Assembly: GCF_902497875.1 (NCBI RefSeq)
Contig: NZ_CABVHY010000028.1
Coordinates: forward strand, 1-64,000
From: Pseudomonas fluorescens
GTDB taxonomy: Bacteria > Pseudomonadota > Gammaproteobacteria > Pseudomonadales > Pseudomonadaceae
DNA: 64,000 bases
Direction: 5' to 3'
Numbering within the stretch: the first letter of the stretch is position 1; each line of letters starts with the position of its first letter. This document shows, in pieces, positions 50,393 to 58,572 of the stretch. The notes under the pieces were generated by a model, which searched no databases, had not been told where the DNA came from, and saw only the letters and a program-made list of their open reading frames with translations. A program made the position numbers and the translations under genes.

Positions 50393-51541
50393 ATGCCTTT
50401 GCCATCCATGAAAGATCAGTTCGCTGCGCTGATCGCTGCACCGTCGGTCAGTTGTACCCAGCCGCATCTGGATCAATCCAATCGAGCGGTCATCGACCTG
50501 TTGGCGACCTGGCTCGGTGATCTGGGATTTGCCTGCGAGATCCAGCAGGTCAACCCTGGCAAGTTCAATCTGCTCGCCAGCTTTGGCACGGGCCCCGGCG
50601 GCCTGGTGTTGGCCGGGCACAGTGACACGGTGCCGTTCGACGGCGCGCTGTGGCAGACCGATCCGCTGAAACTGACCGAAGTCGACGGTCGTTGGGTGGG
50701 TCTGGGCAGTTGCGACATGAAGGGCTTTTTTGCGTTGGCCATCGAAGCCGTCCTGCCGTTGCTGGACAAGCCGTTCAAGCAACCCTTGATGATTCTCGCC
50801 ACCTGCGATGAAGAAAGCTCCATGGCCGGCGCCCGGGCATTGGCCGCAGCCGGCCGGCCATTGGGACGTGCGGCGGTGATTGGCGAGCCAACCGGACTCA
50901 AGCCGATCCGGATGCACAAAGGGATAATGATGGAGCGCATCGATATTCTCGGGCAAAGCGGCCACTCATCGGACCCCCGCCTGGGCCATAGCGCGCTGGA
51001 AGCCATGCACGACGCCATGGGTGAATTGCGCGGCTTGCGCCTGGCGTGGCAGCGCGAGTACCGCAATCCGCAGTTCAGCGTGCCGCACCCAACCCTGAAT
51101 TTTGGCTGCATCCATGGAGGCGACAACCCCAACCGGATTTGCGGCCAGTGCTCGCTGGAATTCGACCTGCGACCCCTGCCAGGCATGGACCCGAACGTCT
51201 TGCGTGCAGCGATCCGGCAGAAGCTTGAGCCGATTGCCGAGTGGCATAAGGTGAAGATTGATTACGCGCCGTTGTTCCCCGAAGTGCCGCCTTTCGAGCA
51301 AGCCGAGGACTGCGAATTGGTCCGCGTCGCCGAAAGACTCACCGGGCACCTTGCCGAAGCAGTAGCGTTTGGCACCGAAGCGCCTTATCTTCAGCGCCTT
51401 GGCTGCGAGACGCTGGTGCTTGGCCCAGGCGACATCGCCTGCGCGCACCAACCGGGGGAATACCTCGAAATGTCACGCTTGCAGCCTACCGTGCATCTAC
51501 TACGTCAACTGATTGAACATTATTGCCTGACACCGGCCTGA
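50393..51541 (+). CDS. argE: Acetylornithine deacetylase
   Basis: A 382-residue M20 metallohydrolase in arginine synthesis, removing acetate from N2-acetylornithine. Motifs: VLAGHSDTVPFDG (metal His), VGLGSCDMKGFFAL (bridging Asp), LILATCDEESSMAGA-type segment (ILATCDEESSMAGARAL, catalytic Glu pair), and GPGDIACAHQPGEYLE near the C-terminus (metal His). In this genus arginine synthesis normally recycles the acetyl group, so argE may be a supplementary route. Followed by argA. Confidence 0.92.
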   Translation: MPLPSMKDQFAALIAAPSVSCTQPHLDQSNRAVIDLLATWLGDLGFACEIQQVNPGKFNLLASFGTGPGGLVLAGHSDTVPFDGALWQTDPLKLTEVDGRWVGLGSCDMKGFFALAIEAVLPLLDKPFKQPLMILATCDEESSMAGARALAAAGRPLGRAAVIGEPTGLKPIRMHKGIMMERIDILGQSGHSSDPRLGHSALEAMHDAMGELRGLRLAWQREYRNPQFSVPHPTLNFGCIHGGDNPNRICGQCSLEFDLRPLPGMDPNVLRAAIRQKLEPIAEWHKVKIDYAPLFPEVPPFEQAEDCELVRVAERLTGHLAEAVAFGTEAPYLQRLGCETLVLGPGDIACAHQPGEYLEMSRLQPTVHLLRQLIEHYCLTPA

Positions 51542-51590
51542 CCTCCGTTAATCGCCGATGATCAAGCCCGTATCTACAAGGAGAGCTCGC

Positions 51591-51617
51591 GTGTCGCCTA
51601 GCCTGTTCCGACGATAA
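51591..51617 (+). other. Candidate arginine leader peptide before argA
   Basis: GTG at 51591 is followed by eight codons reading VSPSLFRR, stop TAA, with a perfect AAGGAG site 7 bp upstream. The two adjacent CGA Arg codons immediately before the stop, and a T-rich stretch 30-50 bp later, resemble attenuation leaders. It is speculative: no clear alternative terminator hairpin was found. Confidence 0.35.
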
Positions 51618-51686
51618 CCAACAGCCCGCTGTGCGTTTTCTGTTTCGTCCTTTTTTTGGCTGCTTTTTATTACAGGCGCTGGTTTT

Positions 51687-52985
51687 ATGCCCGATTACGT
51701 CAATTGGCTTCGTCACGCTTCTCCCTATATCAACGCCCACCGTGATTGCACCTTTGTCGTCATGCTGCCTGGCGATGGGATCGAGCATCCGAACTTCGGC
51801 AATATCGTCCACGACCTGGTGCTGTTGCACAGCCTGGGCGTGCGGCTGGTACTGGTGCATGGTTCGCGCCCGCAAATTGAAACCCGTCTCGCGGCCCGTG
51901 GCCTGACCCCGCATTACCACCATGGCCTGCGCATCACCGATGCGGCGACCCTGGAATGCGTCATCGATGCGGTCGGCCAACTGCGGATTGCTATTGAAGC
52001 GCGCCTGTCGATGGACATGGCCGCATCGCCAATGCAGGGCTCGCGTCTGCGGGTGGCCGGCGGCAATCTGGTGACTGCACGGCCGATCGGCGTGCTTGAA
52101 GGCGTCGACTATCACCATACCGGCGAAGTCCGTCGGGTCGACCGCAAGGGCATCAACCGTCTACTGGACGAGCGTTCGATCGTGCTGCTGTCGCCGTTGG
52201 GTTACTCGCCGACCGGGGAAATTTTCAACCTGGCCTGCGAAGACGTCGCCACACGTGCCGCCATCGACCTGGGGGCGGACAAGCTGTTGCTGTTCGGCGC
52301 CGATATGGGCTTGATCGACGAAAACGGCAAGCTGGTGCGCGAGCTGCGTCCGCAACAGGTCCCCGCGCATTTGCAGCGTCTGGGTGGCAACTATCAGGCG
52401 GAATTACTCGATGCCGCCGCCGAGGCCTGTCGTGGTGGTGTGGGTCGCAGCCATATCGTCAGCTATGTGGAAGATGGCGCTTTGCTCACCGAACTCTTCA
52501 CTCGCGACGGTGGCGGTACCCTGGTCGCCCAGGAGCAGTTCGAACTGGTCCGTGAAGCGGCTATTGAAGACGTCGGCGGATTGCTGGATTTGATCAGCCC
52601 GCTGGAAGAGCAGGGCATTTTGGTTCGCCGTTCCCGCGAAGTGCTGGAGCGTGAGATCGAGCAGTTCAGCGTGGTCGAGCGCGAAGGGATGATCATTGCC
52701 TGCGCGGCGCTGTATCAGATTGCCGATTCGGATGCCGGAGAGCTGGCTTGCCTGGCGGTCAACCCGGAATACCGGCATGGCGGTCGCGGTGATGAATTGC
52801 TGGAACGGATCGAAACCCGCGCCCGGGCGCAGGGCTTGAAAACCTTGTTCGTACTCACCACGCGAACCGCGCACTGGTTCCGCGAGCGCGGCTTCGTGCC
52901 GAGCAGCGTTGACCGCCTGCCATCGGCTCGGGCCTCGCTGTATAACTACCAGCGTAATTCGAAAATCTTCGAAAAGTCGCTATAA
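51687..52985 (+). CDS. argA: N-acetylglutamate synthase
   Basis: A 432-residue bifunctional-fold enzyme making N-acetylglutamate, the first step of arginine synthesis. N-terminal amino-acid-kinase domain (VLLHSLGVRLVLVHGSRPQIETRLAARG; the Arg-binding region) and C-terminal GNAT domain (EGMIIACAALYQIADSDAGELACLAVNPEYRHGGRGDELLERIE). The ATG at 51687 has only a weak ribosome site (ACAGG), so translation may depend on the upstream short reading frame. Confidence 0.95.
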   Translation: MPDYVNWLRHASPYINAHRDCTFVVMLPGDGIEHPNFGNIVHDLVLLHSLGVRLVLVHGSRPQIETRLAARGLTPHYHHGLRITDAATLECVIDAVGQLRIAIEARLSMDMAASPMQGSRLRVAGGNLVTARPIGVLEGVDYHHTGEVRRVDRKGINRLLDERSIVLLSPLGYSPTGEIFNLACEDVATRAAIDLGADKLLLFGADMGLIDENGKLVRELRPQQVPAHLQRLGGNYQAELLDAAAEACRGGVGRSHIVSYVEDGALLTELFTRDGGGTLVAQEQFELVREAAIEDVGGLLDLISPLEEQGILVRRSREVLEREIEQFSVVEREGMIIACAALYQIADSDAGELACLAVNPEYRHGGRGDELLERIETRARAQGLKTLFVLTTRTAHWFRERGFVPSSVDRLPSARASLYNYQRNSKIFEKSL

Positions 52986-53474
52986 CCGGCGATAATTGAT
53001 CCACGACAAATCTCGCATTCACATACGGCGATAACCTGAAAGCACGGCTGAATGTTCCTCGGTTGTTTGAGGAACCTGACGGTTTTGCCGAGGGTTTTCG
53101 CCGTTTGCGTTTGGCCAGGAGGGTCGTCTGTGGATGGCGAACCAGCAAAGCCTAAGCGCCAAATGATCTAAAAATAATCGGTTAAATACTCTTTAGAAAT
53201 TAGCCGGCAAGCCGACACTTTGTGTCCGGTTTGGTTGAGTGGGTCATGTCTTATTTCCAAATAGAATGAAAAATGATGAAATAATTCTTTTTGGGTTTAT
53301 GGAAAACTCATTACCCTGCACGAATCCATCACGCGGTTAGACCATGGTCGTAGACACGCCTGGTTACGATTGACTTCCCAGTTACCGTCTGGCGCTAATC
53401 GCGCACCTACGGATCCCGGGCGTTCGACTCAGGACCTAAGTACAGAAGAATTAGAAAACGAGAGGAGCGAAACA
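52986..53474. other. 489-bp intergenic region with porin promoter
   Basis: Downstream of argA lies a short hairpin GTTCCTC/GAGGAAC (53054-53075), possibly the argA terminator. The distal half is AT-rich and contains a 17-bp sequence (53251-53267) that reappears inverted upstream of lsfA, then the porin promoter. No gene is recognized. Confidence 0.5.
53251..53267 (-). promoter_or_regulatory. Shared 17-bp element, porin copy
   Basis: TTATTTCCAAATAGAAT on the plus strand, the exact reverse complement of ATTCTATTTGGAAATAA at 54979-54995 before lsfA. It lies 208 bp before the porin start. A regulator site for sulfur starvation (CysB is the usual one) is inferred. Confidence 0.55.
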
Positions 53475-54836
53475 ATGAACAAGTCCACGTTGGCCCTGGC
53501 TGTGGCCGTGGGGGTTTTGGCACAGCAAGCAGGTGCCGCCGGTTTTGTCGAAGACAGCAAGGCTACATTGGGGTTGCGCAACTTCTACATCAATAACGAC
53601 AACCGTGATTCGAATACCCCTAAAAACGCGAGCTATCAAGAAGAATGGGGCCAAGGCTTCCAGCTCAACTTCACATCGGGTTACACCCAAGGCCCTGTTG
53701 GCTTTGGTGTCGATGCGATCGGCTTGTTGGGGGTTCGGCTGGATTCGGGCAAGGGTCGCCATGGCAACCCGACCAGCACCAATTACGGCGGTACGGTATT
53801 CCCGACTGACAGCGATGGTCGCGCAGTTAATGATTACTCCAGCCTGGGCCTGACGGCCAAAGCCAAGGTTTCCCAGACTGAATTGAAACTCGGTACCCTG
53901 CAGCCAAAACTACCGGTTATTGTGACCAACGATGGTCGTCTGCTGCCGCAAACCTTCCAGGGTGGCCAGATCACCTCCAACGAGATCAAGGACCTGACCC
54001 TGGTCGGCGGTCAGATCGAGCACGCCAAAGGTCGTAACTCCAGCAACAACGAAGAGTTGTCGATTGCCGGTGCCAACAGTCCTACCTCTACCGGCCGTGA
54101 CAGCAACAAGTTCCTCTATGCCGGTGGCGACTACAAGATCACCAAGGATCTGACCGCTCAGTATTACTACGGCAACCTGGAAGATTTCTACAAGCAGCAC
54201 TTCCTCGGCCTGGTGCACAACTGGTCCATCGGTCCGGGCGTGTTGAAGAGCGATCTGCGCTACTTCAACAGCTCCGATGATGGCGCCAACGGCCACGATC
54301 CGGCCTACTACAGTACCGGTAACTATTCGGGCTTCCGCGCGGGTAGAGGCAAGGTCGACAACAACCTCTACAGCGGTCTGTTCCTGTATTCCGTTGCCGG
54401 TCACACCTTCGGTGGCGGCTATCAGGTCAGCAATGGCAGCAGTGACTTCCCTTGGTTGAACCAGGGTGACGGTTCGTCCGCTTACCTCACCACCGACATG
54501 CAAATCCAGAAGTTCGCCCGTGCCGGCGAGCGGACCTGGCAAGCGCGCTACTCCTATGACTTCGCCAAGGTCGGCCTGCCAGGCGCAACCGCCGGTGTGG
54601 TCTACCTGCGCGGCGACAACATCGATACCACTGCCAACACGGTGGCTCACCCGGCTTCCGGTACCGGTCGTTCCGAGTGGGAACGCGACATTACTGTGGC
54701 TTACGTAGTGCCGGAAGGTCCGCTGAAGAACCTCGGGGTGATGTGGAAAAACGCCATGTGGCGCAACGACGTTCCGGGTCAGCGCGACCAGGACGAGAAC
54801 CGTCTGATCGTCAGCTACTCGATCCCGCTGTTGTAA
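53475..54836 (+). CDS. OprD family outer-membrane porin
   Basis: A 453-residue beta-barrel porin: signal MNKSTLALAVAVGVLAQQAGAAG, then FVEDSKATLGLRNFYINNDNRD and alternating strands ending in IVSYSIPLL (terminal hydrophobic residue typical of Bam substrates). OprD proteins pass small organic solutes. Placement next to lsfA and ssu genes and a shared 17-bp element suggest a role in sulfonate or sulfate-ester uptake. The ATG at 53475 has a GAGAGGAGC site. Confidence 0.92.
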   Translation: MNKSTLALAVAVGVLAQQAGAAGFVEDSKATLGLRNFYINNDNRDSNTPKNASYQEEWGQGFQLNFTSGYTQGPVGFGVDAIGLLGVRLDSGKGRHGNPTSTNYGGTVFPTDSDGRAVNDYSSLGLTAKAKVSQTELKLGTLQPKLPVIVTNDGRLLPQTFQGGQITSNEIKDLTLVGGQIEHAKGRNSSNNEELSIAGANSPTSTGRDSNKFLYAGGDYKITKDLTAQYYYGNLEDFYKQHFLGLVHNWSIGPGVLKSDLRYFNSSDDGANGHDPAYYSTGNYSGFRAGRGKVDNNLYSGLFLYSVAGHTFGGGYQVSNGSSDFPWLNQGDGSSAYLTTDMQIQKFARAGERTWQARYSYDFAKVGLPGATAGVVYLRGDNIDTTANTVAHPASGTGRSEWERDITVAYVVPEGPLKNLGVMWKNAMWRNDVPGQRDQDENRLIVSYSIPLL

Positions 54837-54845
54837 TACTTGCGT

Positions 54846-54874
54846 AAACCCCGCCCGGCGCAATGCCGGGCGGG
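54846..54874 (+). terminator. Rho-independent terminator after the porin gene
   Basis: CCCCGCCCGGC (54848-54858) pairs with GCCGGGCGGGG (54864-54874) around GCAAT; strong but followed by only a short T stretch. Confidence 0.8.
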
Positions 54875-54978
54875 GATTGTCAAATCAGGCTCTCCCGGAC
54901 CCCCTCTTTGAATCACCTTCTCGAACCTCGATGAGAAAGGTGGTCTTCACGTGCGTGTGCAGTGAAGATGCTTTTAAT

Positions 54979-55001
54979 ATTCTATTTGGAAATAAACAAA
55001 T
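54979..55001 (+). promoter_or_regulatory. Shared AT-rich element upstream of lsfA
   Basis: ATTCTATTTGGAAATAA (54979-54995) is the 17-bp copy found inverted before the porin, and the overlapping AATAAACAAAT (54991-55001) recurs exactly before ssuE (55930-55940). It ends 75 bp before the lsfA ATG. Candidate CysB or other sulfur-starvation activator site. Confidence 0.55.
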
Positions 55002-55075
55002 CGATATTTATTCTTTTTAAGTTGTCTGGGGTGCAGGCAGAGTAGGCGGCACAAGCACTCACCAGGAGCACTATC

Positions 55076-55714
55076 ATGAGCCTCAGACTTGGCGACATCG
55101 CACCCGATTTTGAACAGGATTCCAGCGCCGGCAAGATTCGTTTCCATGAGTGGCTCGGCGATAGCTGGGGCGTGCTGTTTTCCCATCCGGCGGACTTCAC
55201 CCCGGTGTGCACCACGGAGCTCGGTTTCACCGCCAGGCTCAAGGACGAATTCGCCCAGCGCGGGGTCAAGGCCATTGCCCTGTCAGTCGATCCGGTGGAC
55301 TCGCACCACAAGTGGATCGAAGACATCAACGAAACCCAGAACACTATCGTCAACTTCCCGATCCTCGCCGACGCGGATCGCAAGGTCTCCGACCTCTACG
55401 ACCTGATCCACCCCAATTCCAGTGACACCCTGACCGTGCGTTCACTGTTCGTCATCGACCCGAACAAGAAGGTGCGCCTGACCATTACCTATCCGGCCAG
55501 TACCGGGCGTAACTTCCATGAAATCCTGCGGGTGATCGATTCGCTGCAGCTCACCGAGAACTACAAAGTGGCTACACCGGCCAACTGGCAGGACGGTGAT
55601 GAGGTAGTGATCGTGCCATCGCTCCAGGATCCAGAAGAGCTCAAGCAACGCTTCCCCCAAGGTTATCGGGCGGTGAAACCGTATCTGCGACTGACGCCGC
55701 AGCCGAATCGTTAA
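55076..55714 (+). CDS. lsfA: 1-Cys peroxiredoxin LsfA (sulfate-starvation-induced)
   Basis: A 212-residue peroxiredoxin with the catalytic Cys 45 in PADFTPVCTTELG and no resolving cysteine, the 1-Cys (Prx6) type. The C-terminal domain (VIVPSLQDPEELKQRFPQGY) is typical. LsfA in Pseudomonas is induced by sulfate limitation and reduces peroxides. Neighbours are a porin gene and the ssu operon. A GGAGC site lies before the ATG. Confidence 0.95.
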   Translation: MSLRLGDIAPDFEQDSSAGKIRFHEWLGDSWGVLFSHPADFTPVCTTELGFTARLKDEFAQRGVKAIALSVDPVDSHHKWIEDINETQNTIVNFPILADADRKVSDLYDLIHPNSSDTLTVRSLFVIDPNKKVRLTITYPASTGRNFHEILRVIDSLQLTENYKVATPANWQDGDEVVIVPSLQDPEELKQRFPQGYRAVKPYLRLTPQPNR

Positions 55715-56040
55715 ATTCCAGCATTTTTTGCGTGGCTGAAATCGTCATCCCGAGCAAGCTCGCTCCCACATTTGACCGCATACCCTGTGGGAGCGGGCTT
55801 GCTTGCGATAGCGGACTGACAAGCACCACAGAATTCAGGTTCTACCGCATCCACAATGCAAGGGTTTTCAGGCCGTTCCGACGGCCTTTTTGATGCCTGG
55901 AGAAATACTTCCTTCTTATGCATTTAAAGAATAAACAAATGAATAAATAAGATTTATAGATATATAAATCAGCTGTTATGGTCTGTTCATCCCAGCGAGA
56001 TCGCAGACAGCGAATCGCCATCCTCCAAGGAATTATCTGC
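55715..56040. other. 326-bp gap between lsfA and ssuE
   Basis: Contains a REPIN (55750-55809) and an AT-rich promoter region with AATAAACAAAT (55930-55940). The ssuE start has an AAGGAA ribosome site at about 56026. Confidence 0.6.
55750..55809. repeat. REPIN (GAGCAAGCTCGCTCCCACA family), compact
   Basis: Arms CGAGCAAGCTCGCTCCCACA (55751 on) and TGTGGGAGCGGGCTTGCTTG (to about 55808), only about 19 bp apart, between lsfA and ssuE. Confidence 0.88.
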
Positions 56041-56634
56041 ATGCTGGTCGTCTCACTCGGTGGAAGTCCCAGCCAGCGCTCCCGTTCCGGGGTGCTGCTC
56101 GAGTTCTCCAAACGTTGGTTGCAGCAGCAGGGCGTAGAGGTGGTGAGTTATCAGGTACGGGACTTCCCGGCCGAAGACTTGCTCCACGCGCGCTTCGACA
56201 GCCCGAAGGTGATCGACCTGCTGCAACAGATTGAAAATGCCGATGGTCTGCTGATCGCCACTCCGGTCTACAAGGCGTCGTTCTCCGGCGCACTGAAGAC
56301 CGTACTCGATCTGCTGCCGGAACGCGCGCTGAGCCACAAGGTGGTGCTGCCCATGGCCACTGGCGGCAGCATCGCCCACATGTTGGCGGTGGATTACGCG
56401 CTCAAGCCGGTGCTTTCGGCGCTCAAGGCTCAGGAAATGCTCCATGGGATTTTTGCCGAAGACAGTCAGATCGCCTACGGCGAAGGCAGTGCCCAGGCAC
56501 AGTTGGTGCCGATCCTCGAACGACGCTTGAACGAGGCGCTGGAGCAGTTTTACAGCGCCATGGCGCGACGGCCAGGACCGATTGATCCGAATCTGTTGAA
56601 CGAACGTTTGTTGAGTGCTCGCTGGAGCATTTAA
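56041..56634 (+). CDS. ssuE: NADPH-dependent FMN reductase SsuE
   Basis: A 197-residue flavodoxin-fold reductase: MLVVSLGGSPSQRSRSGVLLEFS, then VYKASFSGALKTVLDLLPERAL and VLPMATGGSIAHMLAVDYALKPVLSAL, the SsuE/ArsH-like fold. It supplies FMNH2 to the alkanesulfonate monooxygenase SsuD. The ATG at 56041 gives the standard N-terminus; the frame extends upstream to 55978 without support. The dependent monooxygenase is missing here (see 57715). Confidence 0.93.
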   Translation: MLVVSLGGSPSQRSRSGVLLEFSKRWLQQQGVEVVSYQVRDFPAEDLLHARFDSPKVIDLLQQIENADGLLIATPVYKASFSGALKTVLDLLPERALSHKVVLPMATGGSIAHMLAVDYALKPVLSALKAQEMLHGIFAEDSQIAYGEGSAQAQLVPILERRLNEALEQFYSAMARRPGPIDPNLLNERLLSARWSI

Positions 56635-56723
56635 GCCTTACCGAATCTGGAAGTACTCACCTTACTCAGCCGCTAACGGCCAAGCAGGTGCAGCCAAAAA
56701 CCCAACAGCAAAAGGAGAGCGCT

Positions 56724-57689
56724 ATGCGCACTGTCATTTTGCGTCGTGGTCTGGTCGCTCTGTTTGCTGCGGCTGTGTCCTTCGGCGTTGTTACTCAAGC
56801 TCAGGCCGAAAGTCTGCGCATCGGTTATCAGAAGTACGGCACCCTGGTGCTGCTCAAAGCCAAGGGCACGCTGGAAAAACGTCTGGCAGAGCAGGGCATC
56901 CAGGTGCAATGGACTGAATTCCCCGGCGGCCCGCAGCTGCTCGAAGGGCTGAACGTCGGTTCCATCGACTTTGGCGTGACCGGCGAAACGCCGCCAGTGT
57001 TTGCTCAGGCGGCCGGTGCCGATCTGCTCTATGTGGCTTATGAGCCGCCAGCGCCGACCAGCGAAGCGATCCTCGTGCCGAAAGACTCGCCGATCAAATC
57101 GGTGCAGGACCTCAAGGGCAAGAAGGTCGTCCTCAACAAAGGCTCCAACGTTCACTACCTGTTGGTACGTGCCCTCGAAGACGCCGGCCTCAAGTACACC
57201 GATATCCAGACAGTATTCCTGCCGCCGGCCGATGCCCGCGCCGCATTCGAACGCGGCAGTGTCGATGCCTGGGTAATCTGGGACCCGTACCAGGCGGCCG
57301 CCGAACAGCAACTGCAAGCACGCACCCTGCGTGACGGCAGCGGTATCGTCGACAACCATCAGTTCTACCTGGCCACCAGGCCTTACGCCGAAAAGCACCC
57401 GCAAGTGATCAAGACACTGGTGGAAGAAGTGCGGGCTGTCGGCGAATGGTCCAAGGCCAATCCTGAAGACGTCACCGAACTGGTGTCGCCACTGCTCGGC
57501 CTGCCTGCGGACATCACCCTGACTGCGGTGAAACGCCAAGGCTATGGTGCGTTGTTCCTCACTCCAGAAGTGGTCGCCGCGCAACAGAAAATCGCCGACA
57601 GCTTTTACCAGCTCAAGCTGATCCCGAAACCGCTGAGCATCAAAGACGTGATCTGGACGCCCACTGCGACCGTTGCCAAAGCGCCGTAA
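56724..57689 (+). CDS. ssuA: Aliphatic sulfonate ABC transporter substrate-binding protein SsuA
   Basis: A 321-residue periplasmic protein: signal MRTVILRRGLVALFAAAVSF, then LRIGYQKYGTLVLLKAKGTLEKRLAEQGIQVQW, GSIDFGVTGETPPVFAQAAG and WVIWDPYQAAAEQQ, the NMT1/SsuA fold that binds sulfonates. AAGGAG site 7 bp before the ATG at 56724; the frame extends to 56688 without support. Delivers substrate to SsuCB. Confidence 0.95.
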   Translation: MRTVILRRGLVALFAAAVSFGVVTQAQAESLRIGYQKYGTLVLLKAKGTLEKRLAEQGIQVQWTEFPGGPQLLEGLNVGSIDFGVTGETPPVFAQAAGADLLYVAYEPPAPTSEAILVPKDSPIKSVQDLKGKKVVLNKGSNVHYLLVRALEDAGLKYTDIQTVFLPPADARAAFERGSVDAWVIWDPYQAAAEQQLQARTLRDGSGIVDNHQFYLATRPYAEKHPQVIKTLVEEVRAVGEWSKANPEDVTELVSPLLGLPADITLTAVKRQGYGALFLTPEVVAAQQKIADSFYQLKLIPKPLSIKDVIWTPTATVAKAP

Positions 57690-57714
57690 TTCGAATCCCC
57701 AAGGAGACAACTCC

Positions 57715-57774
57715 ATGAGCCTGAATATTTTCCGGTTCCTGCCCATCCTTCCCGACATTGCGTCCCGGAACTGA
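57715..57774 (+). pseudogene. ssuD: Remnant of ssuD (alkanesulfonate monooxygenase), internal deletion
   Basis: A 19-codon ORF, MSLNIFRFLPILPDIASRN, with a perfect AAGGAG site 8 bp before the ATG. MSLNIF-FLP is the conserved start of SsuD (about 380 residues), so only about 10 codons of the gene remain, then a short run that may be from the 3' end, and a stop. The spacer to ssuC is intact. The normal order is ssuE-A-D-C-B-F, so this fills the ssuD slot. About 1.1 kb is missing. Confidence 0.85.
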
Positions 57775-57783
57775 GGCTCGGCC

Positions 57784-58572
57784 ATGAAGAGCAATAAAAT
57801 TATCCAGAGCCTCGCGCCTTGGGCTTTGCCGGTATTGTTGCTGGCGGTGTGGCAGTTGTCGGTGTCGGCGGGCTGGCTGTCGACGCGGATTCTGCCGGCG
57901 CCGAGCGCGGTAATCGAGGCCGGTGTCAGCCTGGTTCGCAGCGGTGAAATCTGGACCCACCTGGCAATCAGCGGCTGGCGCGCGGCAACCGGCTTCTTGA
58001 TCGGCGGCAGTATCGGTCTGGCCCTGGGCTTCATCACCGGCCTGTCGAAATGGGGCGAACGCCTGCTCGACAGTTCGGTGCAGATGATCCGCAACGTGCC
58101 GCACCTGGCGCTGATTCCGCTGGTGATTCTGTGGTTCGGCATCGATGAGTCGGCGAAGATTTTTCTGGTGGCCCTGGGCACCTTGTTCCCGATTTACCTC
58201 AACACCTATCACGGCATCCGCAACGTCGACCCGGCGCTGGTGGAAATGGCCCGCAGTTATGGTTTGTCCGGTTTTGGTCTGTTTCGCCAGGTCATTCTGC
58301 CGGGAGCGTTGCCTTCGATTCTGGTGGGTGTGCGTTTCGCGCTGGGCTTTATGTGGCTGACCTTGATCGTCGCCGAAACCATCTCCGCCAGCTCCGGCAT
58401 CGGCTACCTGGCGATGAATGCCCGGGAATTCTTGCAAACTGACGTGGTGGTGCTGGCAATCCTTTTGTACGCGGTGCTCGGCAAGTTGGCCGACCTCGCA
58501 GCCCGCGGTCTGGAACGAGTCTGGTTGCGCTGGCACCCGGCTTACCAGGTTGCCAAGGGAGGTGTTGCATGA
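57784..58572 (+). CDS. ssuC: Sulfonate ABC transporter permease SsuC
   Basis: A 262-residue permease with six or so membrane segments and the EAA-type loop EMARSYGLSGFGLFRQVILPGALPSIL (about residues 157-183). N-terminal LLLAVWQLSVSAGWLSTRILPAPSAV is typical of the SsuC/TauC family. It overlaps ssuB by 4 bp (ATGA), indicating coupled translation. Confidence 0.95.
   Translation: MKSNKIIQSLAPWALPVLLLAVWQLSVSAGWLSTRILPAPSAVIEAGVSLVRSGEIWTHLAISGWRAATGFLIGGSIGLALGFITGLSKWGERLLDSSVQMIRNVPHLALIPLVILWFGIDESAKIFLVALGTLFPIYLNTYHGIRNVDPALVEMARSYGLSGFGLFRQVILPGALPSILVGVRFALGFMWLTLIVAETISASSGIGYLAMNAREFLQTDVVVLAILLYAVLGKLADLAARGLERVWLRWHPAYQVAKGGVA

Noticed and set aside
51631..51906. GTG-started frame MRFLFRPFFGCF overlapping the argA start
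   Set aside because: Most of it runs out of frame through argA coding sequence; only the short AAGGAG-driven frame at 51591 deserves mention.
54277..54459. Short frames inside the porin gene
   Set aside because: They are shadows of the porin codons without start signals.
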